Notes under the pieces: generated by a model
Database searches by the model: none
The model's input: only the letters and a program-made list of their open reading frames with translations
What the model was told of the DNA's origin: nothing
Origin: Photobacterium kishitanii
GTDB taxonomy: Bacteria > Pseudomonadota > Gammaproteobacteria > Enterobacterales > Vibrionaceae
Assembly: GCF_003026355.1 (NCBI RefSeq)
Contig: NZ_PYON01000029.1
Span: 1 to 42,120 of the forward strand
Reading direction: 5' to 3'
DNA: 42,120 nucleotides
Made by a program: the position numbers and the translations under genes
Part shown: one piece after another, positions 8,022 to 18,000 of the stretch
Numbering within the stretch: the stretch's first letter is position 1
Layout of the letters: every line of letters starts with the position of its first letter

Positions 8022-8324
8022 TTATGCGGCGTCTTGTTGTTGCTCATCGGCAACAACTTCAGGTTTTATAGCTTTCGCTTTTGGAGCTGGCTTTGCTTTT
8101 TTAGCGCCTAGAGCAACTAAAACTTGCTCGCGTTTTTGCGCTAAGAACATTGATAGTTCTTCTTGCTTAGCTTCATCTTCGAATAAATCACTTTCACTTA
8201 ATAAAGCAAACATATCATCTGCCATATCAAGCATTTTGTCATATGCGTCGGCTTCGGATTTAGAGGTAAAAGTCATCTTTTCTACTCCGTTGCGCTCTAC
8301 TACATACTTGACGATAACTGCCAT
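8022..8324 (-). CDS. yebG: SOS-regulated YebG-family protein
   Basis: A 100-residue cytoplasmic protein matching YebG: MAVIVKYVVERNGVEKMTFTSKSEADAYDKMLDMAD is almost the E. coli N-terminus. A helical middle and a low-complexity Lys/Ala/Pro C-terminal tail ending EQQQDAA follow. YebG is a DNA-damage-induced protein of the LexA regulon; its molecular role is not well defined. Start chosen at MAVIV, as in the family, with GGAGAGGATG upstream; an ATG two codons earlier also exists. A LexA box lies about 25 nt upstream of the start, and the gene ends at a strong terminator. Confidence 0.92.
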   Translation of the reverse strand: MAVIVKYVVERNGVEKMTFTSKSEADAYDKMLDMADDMFALLSESDLFEDEAKQEELSMFLAQKREQVLVALGAKKAKPAPKAKAIKPEVVADEQQQDAA

Positions 8325-8348
8325 GGTCATCCTCTCCTAAAATTTATT

Positions 8349-8368
8349 TACTGGACGCTTATACAGTA
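8349..8368. promoter_or_regulatory. LexA (SOS) box between yebG and the glycosylase gene
   Basis: Read on the minus strand the 20-mer is TACTG-N10-CAGTA, with core CTGT-N8-CCAG. This is one mismatch from the LexA consensus CTGT-N8-ACAG. It is 24 nt upstream of the yebG start and immediately upstream of the plus-strand gene, so LexA bound here could repress both. Confidence 0.85.
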
Positions 8369-8370
8369 GT

Positions 8371-9093
8371 ATGGTGAATGAGTCTAGTGCTAAGCGTGTG
8401 AATGTGATGACTCGAGAAAAATTTAACCAAATATATCATCGTGCTGCAGAAAGAAAAGGCGGTGAATCAAATTTAACCAAGTTATTAACGATGCCATTGA
8501 GTAATGATCAATTACGATTGATTCCCGATCATCGTTGGCTGGCTGAATTCACTCAAAAAGTGTTTCAGTGTGGAATTCGATGGCAGGTCGTGCGTAATAA
8601 ATGGCCTGCATTTGAGGAGGCGTTCTTTCAGTTTGATATTGAAAAAATGGGGTTAATGCCGACCGAAATGTGGGAGCGGAAAGCGCAAGACGCGACTATT
8701 ATTCGCGATTTGAAAAAGGTAATGACGATCCCTGAAAATGCTAATATGATCCATCGTGCGGCATTGGAGTATGGTTCATTCGCGGCGATGGTGGCAGATT
8801 GGCCTGAGCAAGATATTGTTGGCTTGTGGCTATATTTAAAAAAGCATGGTTGTCGCTTAGGTGGTAAAACGGGGGCTTATAGTTTACGTGGGTTAGGTAA
8901 AGATACCTTTCTATTTACTCAAGATGTTGAGGCTTATTTGCGTCATACCGGTGTTATTGATGGTGGTCGTGATACGTTAAAATCATTGCGTGCAGCTCAA
9001 GATGCATTTAATCATTGGCAACAACAATCAGGCCGACCATTAACCCAGATCAGCCAAATTATTGCGTTTAGCGTTGGGGATAACCGCGTTTAA
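8371..9093 (+). CDS. DNA-3-methyladenine glycosylase I (Tag)-like protein
   Basis: A 240-residue protein of the Tag/HhH glycosylase superfamily, predicted to excise alkylated adenine from DNA. Matching blocks: RWLAEFTQKVFQCGIRWQVVRNKWPAFEEAFFQFD (the Tag 'interaction' helix region), ERKAQDATIIRDLKKVMTIPENA, and SFAAMVADWP. The segment KKHGCRLGGKTGAYSLRGLGKDTFLFTQDVEAYL resembles a helix-hairpin-helix with a downstream Asp. The zinc-binding residues of classical E. coli Tag are not obvious, so substrate range is uncertain. Start: ATG at 8371 is only two bases behind the LexA box; a second in-frame ATG at 8407 (MTREKFNQIYH) matches the usual start of the family and may be the true one. Confidence 0.75.
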   Translation: MVNESSAKRVNVMTREKFNQIYHRAAERKGGESNLTKLLTMPLSNDQLRLIPDHRWLAEFTQKVFQCGIRWQVVRNKWPAFEEAFFQFDIEKMGLMPTEMWERKAQDATIIRDLKKVMTIPENANMIHRAALEYGSFAAMVADWPEQDIVGLWLYLKKHGCRLGGKTGAYSLRGLGKDTFLFTQDVEAYLRHTGVIDGGRDTLKSLRAAQDAFNHWQQQSGRPLTQISQIIAFSVGDNRV

Positions 9094-9983
9094 TCAAATT
9101 GCCACTTTTGGCAAAACTCTAAAAATAATTTTAATAACGGACTTTGATATTTTTCTTGATGGTACAGTAGCCAATATTGACGACTCATATCGAGGGGTAG
9201 TGTCAGTATTGCGACGCGTTGTTCCTTAACCGCGTGTGATATTGCCCGTTGAGACATACAAGTGATGCCTAAGTCGGCACTTACGCAATTAATGATCGCC
9301 TCAGTGGTATTTAATTCAAATGAGGTGGTCCACTTATCTAACCGCGGTGAGATACGGTTAAGAAAAAACTCCCGTGTACCTGATCCGGTTTCTCTTAAAA
9401 CCCATTCTGAATTTTCGAGATCTGATAGCTGTAAATTTTCAATTTTTGTTAATGGATGCTGGGGATGACAGGCGACAACCATTTGATCACATAACCATGG
9501 TTGCACGACAAGATCTGAGTGCTGAACTTTACCTTCAACTAAACCTACATCTAATTCAAATTCCGTTAATTTATGACAGATCTGAGCCGTATTTGAGATA
9601 AATAATGTTTGATCTCGATGTTGGGATTCCAGTCGAAAATCACGCAATAAAAAAGGTGTTACTTGGTTTCCCACGGTATCACTTGATCCCACTTTTAATT
9701 TGCCAGTAAGTGGTCCCGCTTGATCAAATAAATTTTCAATAGCGTTAGAACGGGCTAAAAGCTCATCGGCAAGGGGTAATAATCGCTTGCCTTGTTCATT
9801 GATAATTAAGCGATTGTTGTTACGATCAAATAATTTATGATCAAGTTGTTTCTCTAATTCAGATAACGCCATACTGACAGCGGGTTTAGATAAAAATAAT
9901 TTCTCTGCAGCTGCGGTAATTGTTTTTTCTTGTGCCACGGTAACAAAAACTTTGAGCTGTTTTAGTGCGATATTCATCATCAC
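9090..9983 (-). CDS. LysR-family regulator (YeiE-like)
   Basis: About 296-297 residues. The N-terminal winged helix-turn-helix (residues 5-65: LKQLKVFVTVAQEKTITAAAEKLFLSKPAVSMALSELEKQL) is typical LysR. The effector domain carries GKLKVGSSDTVGNQVTPFLL, ELDVGLVEGKV, WVLRETGSGTREFF and LGITCMSQRAI, which are closest in pattern to E. coli YeiE and the CysB-like subgroup. It overlaps the stop of the glycosylase gene by a few bases (convergent) and is divergent from the TDT transporter, the usual layout for a LysR regulator and its target. Adjacent ATG codons at the start make the exact first residue ambiguous by one. Confidence 0.88.
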   Translation of the reverse strand: MMMNIALKQLKVFVTVAQEKTITAAAEKLFLSKPAVSMALSELEKQLDHKLFDRNNNRLIINEQGKRLLPLADELLARSNAIENLFDQAGPLTGKLKVGSSDTVGNQVTPFLLRDFRLESQHRDQTLFISNTAQICHKLTEFELDVGLVEGKVQHSDLVVQPWLCDQMVVACHPQHPLTKIENLQLSDLENSEWVLRETGSGTREFFLNRISPRLDKWTTSFELNTTEAIINCVSADLGITCMSQRAISHAVKEQRVAILTLPLDMSRQYWLLYHQEKYQSPLLKLFLEFCQKWQFD

Positions 9984-10027
9984 CTCATTAAAAAATATAA
10001 GATGAATCGTTACTCACCTTTTGTTCA

Positions 10028-10039
10028 GTTAATATTAAC
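10028..10039. promoter_or_regulatory. Palindrome in the LysR/transporter divergent promoter
   Basis: GTTAATATTAAC is a perfect 12-bp palindrome in the 156-nt spacer between the divergent regulator and transporter genes. It is a candidate LysR-type binding site by position. AT-richness lowers the significance. Confidence 0.4.
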
Positions 10040-10139
10040 ACTATTTTAAATATATTCAATTATCACAAACACTGGTGAGGCGGTATACTGCTGCTAACAA
10101 AACAATAATTCGCTATTGCTATCTAAGCGGAGAAAAAAA

Positions 10140-11132
10140 ATGATTGCAGCAACAAAACGAAAACTTGCAGGCGCACCAACACCAATGGCTGGTTTAGCGT
10201 TAGGTATTGGGAGTATTTTATGGTCGTGGGAGAATGGTGCCCAACTTCATGGTTATGCACAGATAACGGGGGCTGTTATCGCAGCATTGATGCTACTTAT
10301 TTTGATTGCTAAATTTTTAGTGCATCCAAAGTTATTATGGGGTGATTTATCACATCACGTTGTTGGTAGTGTGGTACCTACATTTGCAATGGCATTAATG
10401 GTGGTATCAAAAGCCGTGAGTGTTTACGGTTCAATTACTATCGGCGTTTATATGTGGTTATTTGCAGTGGGATTACACGCGATATTTTTAGGTTTATTTC
10501 TATTTCATCGCGCTCGTGATTTTCATTTACATCATATGGTGCCAAGTTGGTTTGTTCCACCAATCGGGATTATTGTGGCCGATGTTTCATTTCCAGGTGT
10601 TGCAGCGTTACATCCTTTAGCGTATGGATTACTGATGTTTGGCATGCTTGCTTATGCGGTAATGTTACCGATGATGATTTATCGGTTTATGTTCCGTGAT
10701 GAAGTGCCAGATGCAGCTAAACCAACAATCGCAATAATGGCAGCACCAGCAAGCCTATCATTAGCCGGTTATTTAACGATTACTGCAACCCCTTCACCAG
10801 TGATTGTTGCTGTTCTTGGTGGTATTGCAGTCTTGATGACAGCAGTCATTTATTTAGCGTTTTTCCGTTTATTACGCTTAGAGTTTAGTCCTGGTTATGC
10901 GGCATTTACTTTCCCAATGGCTATTGGTGCAACTGCTCTATTTAAGACAGCTGCTTGGATGAATAATTATGGTTTTGATGCCCATTATGTCGCCCAAGTT
11001 CATGGTTTAGCTATGATTGAATTATATGTTGCAACTATCATTATTGGTTATGTCGCAATTCGATATTTAGCTTTTTATCGTCCAGTGAGTCGATTATTTC
11101 AACGCAGTGAAATCTGCCCACAGAACATTTGA
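10140..11132 (+). CDS. TDT-family (TehA/SLAC1-like) transporter
   Basis: A 330-residue integral membrane protein with about ten helices and no soluble domain. TDT-family marks are PTPMAGLALGIGS at the start of helix 1, HHMVPSWFVPPIGIIVA in the middle, and the late helix FTFPMAIGATALFK, where related channels carry the pore-gating Phe. Members export or conduct anions: malate (Mae1), sulfite (Ssu1), tellurite resistance (TehA), chloride/nitrate (SLAC1). The substrate cannot be told from sequence. Start: ATG at 10140 with GGAG at 10129-10132; a TTG 24 nt earlier is in frame but lacks a site. It is divergent from a YeiE-like regulator that probably controls it. Confidence 0.85.
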   Translation: MIAATKRKLAGAPTPMAGLALGIGSILWSWENGAQLHGYAQITGAVIAALMLLILIAKFLVHPKLLWGDLSHHVVGSVVPTFAMALMVVSKAVSVYGSITIGVYMWLFAVGLHAIFLGLFLFHRARDFHLHHMVPSWFVPPIGIIVADVSFPGVAALHPLAYGLLMFGMLAYAVMLPMMIYRFMFRDEVPDAAKPTIAIMAAPASLSLAGYLTITATPSPVIVAVLGGIAVLMTAVIYLAFFRLLRLEFSPGYAAFTFPMAIGATALFKTAAWMNNYGFDAHYVAQVHGLAMIELYVATIIIGYVAIRYLAFYRPVSRLFQRSEICPQNI

Positions 11133-11189
11133 TAGCGATGGTGTAATAATTTCACGAGTGGATTGTTGTACCAATAAATGTTAAGTGCG

Positions 11190-11219
11190 TTGCCCAGCCA
11201 ATTTGGCTGGGCTTTTTTA
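11190..11219 (+). terminator. Terminator of the TDT transporter gene
   Basis: A perfect stem GCCCAGCC-AATTT-GGCTGGGC followed by six T, about 60 nt past the stop. Confidence 0.93.
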
Positions 11220-11331
11220 TTGCTGCTGATGTATTACGGCGCTTTATTTATATTTTTAAGCTGTATTTATTTACAGTATCTCAGTGATGGTAGACAATTT
11301 GATCACTATTCTTCTGCTGTGAGATATCTGC

Positions 11332-14300
11332 GTGTTCACTGTCTATCATTCAAATCAGCTCGATCTGCTTAAATCGTTATTAGTGGAGTTGATCCGCTTA
11401 CAACCATTAGCGAATCCGTTTGAAAAAGAGCAAATACTGGTGCAAAGCCCAGGTATGTCACAATGGTTAAAAATGGAATTAGCCACTTCATTTGGGGTTG
11501 CTGCAAATATTGACTTTCCATTACCGGCGACCTTTATCTGGAAAATGTTTACTCAAGTTTTGGATGATGTACCAGAGCGGAGCGCGTTTAATAAAGAAGC
11601 CATGACGTGGAAATTAATGCAGGTGTTACCACAGCAGTTTGAGCAATCTGAATTTGAACCGCTAAAGCGCTATTTAGATAACGATACTGATCAGCTTAAG
11701 TGTTACCAACTTTCCGAAAAAATAGCTGATATTTTTGACCAATATTTGGTGTATCGTCCGGAATGGATCCAGCAGTGGGAAGCGGGTGAAACTGTTACCG
11801 AGCTTAATGATGAGCACCCATGGCAGCCAATCTTATGGCAAGCCCTTTACGATCAAACTTTGGCATTAGAACAATCACCTTACCATCGTGCTAATTTGTA
11901 TGATCACTTTATTGAAACGTTGAATAATTACTCTGGTAGTGAAGGTAAAGCGGCTTTATTAGCAGCAGGGTTGCCACAACGATTGTTTGTGTTTGGTATA
12001 TCATCATTGCCGCCACGTTATTTAGATGCGTTAGCGGCGATTGGTGAACATATTGATGTTCATTTAATGTTTACTAACCCATGTAAATATTATTGGGGCG
12101 ATATTCGTGATCGTAAGCATTTAGCGCGCTTAGCGGCTAGCCAACGAGTTCAGTTACAAAACATTGCTAACGATGATGATCTTGATGCGTTGCTATCCGT
12201 ACTTAAAGATAGCGATCAAAATAACTATGACGATGATATGCACAATGATGTTGTCGGTAATAGTTTATTAGCGTCAATGGGTAAATTGGGGCGGGATAAT
12301 ATTTATTTGTTATCAGCAATGGAAGTCAATGAAGTTGACGCTGGCTTTGTTGATATAGAGCCAGATACCTTATTACATGCTATTCAAGCTGATATTTTAA
12401 ACCTGCAAGATCGCCAAGACGATACTCAACTTGATTCGAGCCAACATAAATTTCCGATTGCGAGTGATGATCACTCTGTAACAATTCATGCTTGCCATAG
12501 CCCAATGCGTGAAGTTGAAGTGTTACATGATAAATTACTGGCAATGTTTGCAGCTAACCCCAACCTAAAACCGCGCGATATCATTGTGATGGTGGCTGAT
12601 ATCAATGCTTATAGTCCTGCTATTCAAGCGGTATTTGGTAATGCGCCCGGTAATCGTTATATTCCATTCTCTATTTCTGACCGTACTGCTGAGCAAGAAA
12701 ATCCAATTCTACTCGCATTTTTACGCTTATTGACCTTACCTGAAAGTCGCTGTCATGCTTCTGAATTATTAGAGTTATTAGAAGTTCCAGCGGTAATGGA
12801 AAAATTTGGTTTTGATAGTACTAGCTTTGAAAAAATCAAAAAATGGATTGAAGAAGTAGGGATTCGCTGGGGGCTTGATCAACACACTGCGAGTCAGTTT
12901 GACTTACCTGAACAGCTGCAAAACACGTGGTTATTTGGGATCCAGCGAATGCTACTTGGTTATGCGATGCCACATGATACCGGTTTATTTGCGGGGATCT
13001 CAGCTTATGAGCAAGTACAAGGTTTAGATGCTGAATTAGCGGGTCAATTAGCGGGATTTATTGATAGTTTAATTGAATATCGAAGCGGATTGGCACAATC
13101 ACAAACCGTTAATCAATGGGCTGACTTATTATATCAATTGCTCGATGATTTTTTTGCGGTTGAGTTAGAAGGCGAACTAATTTTAAAATCAATTCGCGAT
13201 AACCTGCAGCGTTTGCATCAGCAGTTACAAGATGCGGGTTACCAAGGTCAGATCACACCAGCGGTATTAACTCAATACTTGCAAGATAAACTCTCTGGCG
13301 AACGCGTCAGTCAGCGTTTCTTAGCAGGGCAAGTGAATTTCTGTACCCTAATGCCAATGCGTTCGATTCCCTTTAATGTGGTGTGTCTATTGGGAATGAA
13401 TGATGGCGCTTATCCGCGCAATATTGCCCCTGAAGGGTTTGATTTAATGAATGGTCGCACCAAAGCGGGTGATCGTTCTCGCCGTGATGATGACCGTTAC
13501 TTATTTTTAGAAGCCTTGTTATCAGCCCAGCAAACATTATATATCAGCTATGTTGGCCGTTCGATTCAAGATAATGCTCAAAAGGTGCCCTCAGTATTAG
13601 TCAGTGAGCTGGTGGAGTATTGCCAGCAAGGTTATTGTTGTGAAGGTGATCAACCGTTAGCCGTTGATGTTTCTGCTGACAATATCAAGCAACAGTTAAT
13701 TCAACATCACCCGTTAGTGCCATTTAGCCCGAGTGCGTTTATTGGTGACGATGCCAGTTTTGCCATTGAATGGTTACCGGCAGCTAACCGTGATGGTCAA
13801 GCTAGTGCGCCGTTTCAACTTGATGCGTTAGTCGCTGAACCTATTGCTGATGAGCAAGTTTTAGTTTTAGAGTTAGCAGAACTCCAACGTTTTTGGCGAT
13901 TACCAGTACGTTACTTTTTTAATCGTCGTCTGAAAGTCTATTTTGAACCGCCAATGGGATTATTAGAAGATGATGAGCCATTCGTGCTTAATGGTCTTGA
14001 AAGTTATCTTATTCGCGACCAGTTACTGGAGTTATTGTTAGACGCGAAGCTTAAAAATGCTGATCCTGAGGTGATTTATAACCAGTTTGCAGCCGAGCAA
14101 CGGGCGGCAGGTAACTTACCCGTCGCTGCATTTGGCGATCTTGATTTAGCCACAAGCCGTCAAGCCGTCGCAAATTTAACTGATCTTATTGAGCCTTTAA
14201 TTCATGCACCGCTAGCGGATCAAGAAGTTGCGATCACGGTGATGGTGGCAGGGCATAAAGTGTTATTACAAGGCTGGTTGAAGAAATGTTATCAATCTGG

Positions 14301-14793
14301 ATTGTTACGCTACCGCACCGGTAAAATTCGCCCACAAGATCTACTTACAGCATGGTTTGATCACTTGTGTTTAGCTGTGTCGGTACCTGAATCGCGACAA
14401 GTCACTCATATTATAGGAACGGATAAGCATCTCGAATTACAGCCTCTTGAGTCACAACAAGCACTGGGGTATTTACAGCAGTTGATTGAGTTGTACTACC
14501 AAGGTTTAAATCAACCATTAGCGTATTTCCCTAAAACAGCGATGGCTGCGATACAAGCTCATATTGGTCGTGATGGTAGTTGGAAATATGATGATGAGAC
14601 CGAGCAAAAAGCACTGACGAAGATGGCAGAATGTTTTAATGATGGCTATTTGTTTGCTGGTGAAGGTAGCGATGATTATATCAAGCGCGTATGGCCACAA
14701 TGGCAAGATCTATTGGCACAAGAGGCAAATCAATTAGCGGCGTTAGTGTTACAAGCCGTGGTGATAAACAGTAAAGAAATTAAGTCAGAATAA
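11332..14793 (+). CDS. recC: RecBCD exonuclease V, gamma subunit
   Basis: RecC holds the RecBCD complex together and reads the Chi sequence during double-strand-break processing. The 1153-residue length fits the family (E. coli 1122). The start FTVYHSNQLDLLKSLL and the blocks ILVQSPGMSQWLKMELA and ANIDFPLPATFIWKMF are diagnostic. So are SMRSIPF-type (MPMRSIPFNVVCLLGMNDGAYPR) and SRRDDDRYLFLEALLSA. As usual for RecC, the helicase-like and nuclease-like folds lack their catalytic motifs. Start GTG at 11332 agrees with the family N-terminus, though no strong ribosome site precedes it. It is the first gene of the recC-recB-recD block. Confidence 0.97.
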   Translation: MFTVYHSNQLDLLKSLLVELIRLQPLANPFEKEQILVQSPGMSQWLKMELATSFGVAANIDFPLPATFIWKMFTQVLDDVPERSAFNKEAMTWKLMQVLPQQFEQSEFEPLKRYLDNDTDQLKCYQLSEKIADIFDQYLVYRPEWIQQWEAGETVTELNDEHPWQPILWQALYDQTLALEQSPYHRANLYDHFIETLNNYSGSEGKAALLAAGLPQRLFVFGISSLPPRYLDALAAIGEHIDVHLMFTNPCKYYWGDIRDRKHLARLAASQRVQLQNIANDDDLDALLSVLKDSDQNNYDDDMHNDVVGNSLLASMGKLGRDNIYLLSAMEVNEVDAGFVDIEPDTLLHAIQADILNLQDRQDDTQLDSSQHKFPIASDDHSVTIHACHSPMREVEVLHDKLLAMFAANPNLKPRDIIVMVADINAYSPAIQAVFGNAPGNRYIPFSISDRTAEQENPILLAFLRLLTLPESRCHASELLELLEVPAVMEKFGFDSTSFEKIKKWIEEVGIRWGLDQHTASQFDLPEQLQNTWLFGIQRMLLGYAMPHDTGLFAGISAYEQVQGLDAELAGQLAGFIDSLIEYRSGLAQSQTVNQWADLLYQLLDDFFAVELEGELILKSIRDNLQRLHQQLQDAGYQGQITPAVLTQYLQDKLSGERVSQRFLAGQVNFCTLMPMRSIPFNVVCLLGMNDGAYPRNIAPEGFDLMNGRTKAGDRSRRDDDRYLFLEALLSAQQTLYISYVGRSIQDNAQKVPSVLVSELVEYCQQGYCCEGDQPLAVDVSADNIKQQLIQHHPLVPFSPSAFIGDDASFAIEWLPAANRDGQASAPFQLDALVAEPIADEQVLVLELAELQRFWRLPVRYFFNRRLKVYFEPPMGLLEDDEPFVLNGLESYLIRDQLLELLLDAKLKNADPEVIYNQFAAEQRAAGNLPVAAFGDLDLATSRQAVANLTDLIEPLIHAPLADQEVAITVMVAGHKVLLQGWLKKCYQSGLLRYRTGKIRPQDLLTAWFDHLCLAVSVPESRQVTHIIGTDKHLELQPLESQQALGYLQQLIELYYQGLNQPLAYFPKTAMAAIQAHIGRDGSWKYDDETEQKALTKMAECFNDGYLFAGEGSDDYIKRVWPQWQDLLAQEANQLAALVLQAVVINSKEIKSE

Positions 14794-15073
14794 ATAGTTA
14801 AAGCAGAGTTAAGTAGTGTGGTCGTCAGCAAATCATTATTAGTTGTAGGGCGTTTGCTGTACGACCACAGGTCCAGAGGTGACTAAGTTTCTGGCGCTGA
14901 TACTAACTAACCACCGCAGTACAAACCGTGAGTAAGTTCTCACATTATAGGAATACAACAGAAATTTGGATGCCAATATTTACTTCTAAGTGTTGGCTCA
15001 CATAATAATGAGCCTGATCGTTGATATTGACCAACCACGGGCGAGTACTGTTGTTACATAGAGCAACCATGGG
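14794..15073 (+). other. Hairpin-rich spacer between recC and recB
   Basis: A 280-nt stretch without a convincing gene; E. coli has ptrA at this place. Three inverted repeats are visible: GTGGTCGTCAGCAAA (14818-14832) with TTTGCTGTACGACCAC (14853-14868), 15 bp with one bulge and a 20-nt loop; GTGAG/CTCAC at 14928-14943; and GGCTCA/TGAGCC at 14995-15014. None is followed by a T tract. It may hold the recB promoter, processing sites or a small RNA. Confidence 0.5.
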
Positions 15074-18000
15074 ATGAGTGACATAATGGCGACTGAAGTA
15101 CTAACAACCGAAGTACTAACGAATATTCTGCAACCAATGACGTTTCCATTGCATGGTACCCGTCTGATTGAAGCGTCTGCGGGGACGGGAAAAACCTTTA
15201 CTATTGCGAGTTTGTATTTACGACTATTGTTAGGCCACGGCAATGATAATAATCGTCATCAACAGCAGTTAACGGTTGATCAAATTTTAGTGGTAACTTT
15301 TACGGAAGCCGCTACCGCTGAATTACGCGATCGTATTCGTGCTCGTATTCATGACGCACGATTGGCGTTTAGTCGCGGTGTTAGTCACGATCCTGTGATT
15401 GCTCCCCTGTTAAATGAACATCAAGACCATAAATTAGCCGCCACCATTTTATTGCAAGCCGAACGGCAGATGGATGAAGCTGCAATCTATACTATTCATG
15501 GTTTTTGTCAGCGAATGTTAACCCAAAATGCATTTGAATCAGGATCTCGGTTTAATAATGAATTTGTGACCGATGAAAGCCAATTAAAAAAACTGGTGGT
15601 TGCCGATTATTGGCGTAGTAATTTTTATCATTTACCGCCAGCACTTGCCCATGAAGTCCGTGAAATTTGGTCATCACCAACCGCATTATTAAAAGAAATT
15701 GGTAATAGTTTAACCGGTGCACCAGTGCGATTGTCGGTGGCGGCAATGACTGAATCGTTAGCACAATTACATCAGCAAAATATTGTGCGAATTGATGAAG
15801 TGAAAGCGTTATGGCGCGTGCATCAAGCCGATCTTGAGGCCTTGATTGCGAGCTCTGGCATTAATAAACGCAGTTACACTAAAAAAAGTTTACCCAATTG
15901 GTTAGAGCAAGTGAGTGGGTGGGCTGCTCAACCAACAGTAGGCTATGAATTACCCGATAATTTGATCCGTTTTCATCAGCAAACGTTAATTGAAAAAACT
16001 GCTAAAGGTGATGCGCCTGAGCATGCGGTGTTTAGTGCTATTGCTGAACTGCTAGATAATCCGGCTAACTTACGTGAACCTTTATTAGCTCATGCGATTG
16101 AACATTGTCGCCAATTATTGGCTGATGCTAAAGCGCGTAAAGGTTGGTTATCGTTCGATGACTTGCTAACTCAATTAGGGGCCGCGATTGATAATGATGT
16201 TGATGAGTTGCTCGCTGGAAAAATTCGAGCGCAATATCCGGTGGCGATGATTGATGAATTCCAAGATACCGATCCACTGCAATACGGTATTTTTAGTGAT
16301 GTTTATCGCCATCACCCTGAATGTGGTTTGTTTATGATCGGCGATCCCAAACAGGCGATTTATGCATTTCGTGGCGCCGATATTTTCACTTATATTCAAG
16401 CGCGTCGCCAAGTCAGTGATCATTATACCTTAGCCACTAACTGGCGCTCGACAGCGAATATGATTGCTGCGGTTAACGGCGTGTTCCAACAGCCAGATAG
16501 CCCGTTTATTTATGATCAAGATATTGAGTTTTTAGCGGTTGATCATAGTCCTAAAGCGGCGCAACGTAGCTGGTGGTTAGAAGGGGAAGCGCAACATGCC
16601 TTGACGTTTTGGTTGCAAGAGAGTGCTGATGGTAAGCCGATCACTAAGGGCAATTATCAAGCGACAATGGCGGCGGCAACAGCGGCACAAATCCAACATA
16701 TTCTGACTCAGTCACAGCAACAGCAAGCCTATTTTTTAGATGGTGAGCAGCAGCATGCGATTGCCGCGGGTGATATTGCGGTGTTGGTACGCACCGGTAC
16801 TGAAGGGCGATTAGTACGAGAAGCACTTTCAAAGCAAGGCATCGCCAGTGTTTATTTATCTAACCGTGATAGTGTGTTTTCAACCTCTGAAGCGGCAGAT
16901 ATTCAACGGTTATTACAAGCAGTGTTAACCCCTGAAGATGATCGTATATTACGTGCGGCTTTAGCTTCGGGATTGTTTGCTCGTACTGCGATCGAACTCG
17001 ATCAACTTAATAATGATGAGAATGAGTGGGAAATTGCGGTTAACAGTTTTAAGCAATATCGCCAGCAATGGTTAAAGCGCGGTGTAATGCCAATGCTGCG
17101 TAGTGTGATGGCAAAAAATCAAATTGCTGAGCGGTTACTGGCGGAAGATGGTGGTGAACGTAAGTTAACTGATCTACTTCATATTGGTGAATTACTGCAA
17201 CAGGCAAGTCAAACACTCGATAGCGATTATGCGTTGTTACGTTGGTTAGCTGAGCATGTTGCTGAGCCTAATGGTAATGCTGATGATCAAGTGATGCGGT
17301 TAGAATCAGAGCGTAATTTGGTGCAGATTGTCACGATCCATAAATCTAAAGGCTTGGAATATGATTTGGTGTTTATGCCCTTTGTATGTAGTTACCGTGA
17401 GGTTGATAGCAAAGGTGAAGTTAAATATCACGATGAGGTTGATAACATCACTGTGCTTGATATTGCTAAACAAGCCGCAGCGATAGAAAAAGCCGACCAA
17501 GAACGATTAGCAGAAGATTTACGCTTAATTTATGTTGCCTTAACTCGCGCTGTTTATGGTTGTTATGTCGGTATGGCTCCAATTCGTAATGGCCGTAGTA
17601 CCAAGGAGCCAACGGGTTTGCATCGTTCAGCAATGGGGCATTTGGTGCAGAATGGTCAAGCAGGCGGTGTGGCAGCACTTGAATTAGCCTTAGCGAAGTT
17701 AAGTGAAGCTCAAATCGCGATTACCGTTACTGCGCCACCGCAATTACTTGATAGTCAATGGCAACCACAAGATGAAGTAACTGAAGCACTGGTTAAGCGG
17801 CCATTTGCTGCATCATTGGAGCGTAATTGGTGGATGACCAGTTATTCTAATTTGGTCAAACAAGGACACCAAACGGCCCATGATAGCAGTTTAGATTTAC
17901 CTGGGTTTGATATTGATTCTGTACAAAATGCGACGGAAGAGGTTGATGACAGTGAGCTGGAATTAGAGCCACAATACTCGATTTATACTTTCCCTCGTGG

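Noticed and set aside
11178..11372. 64-residue hydrophobic plus-strand frame before recC
   Set aside because: It begins at the terminator hairpin of the transporter gene, overlaps the recC start and has no ribosome site. Low complexity makes it unconvincing.
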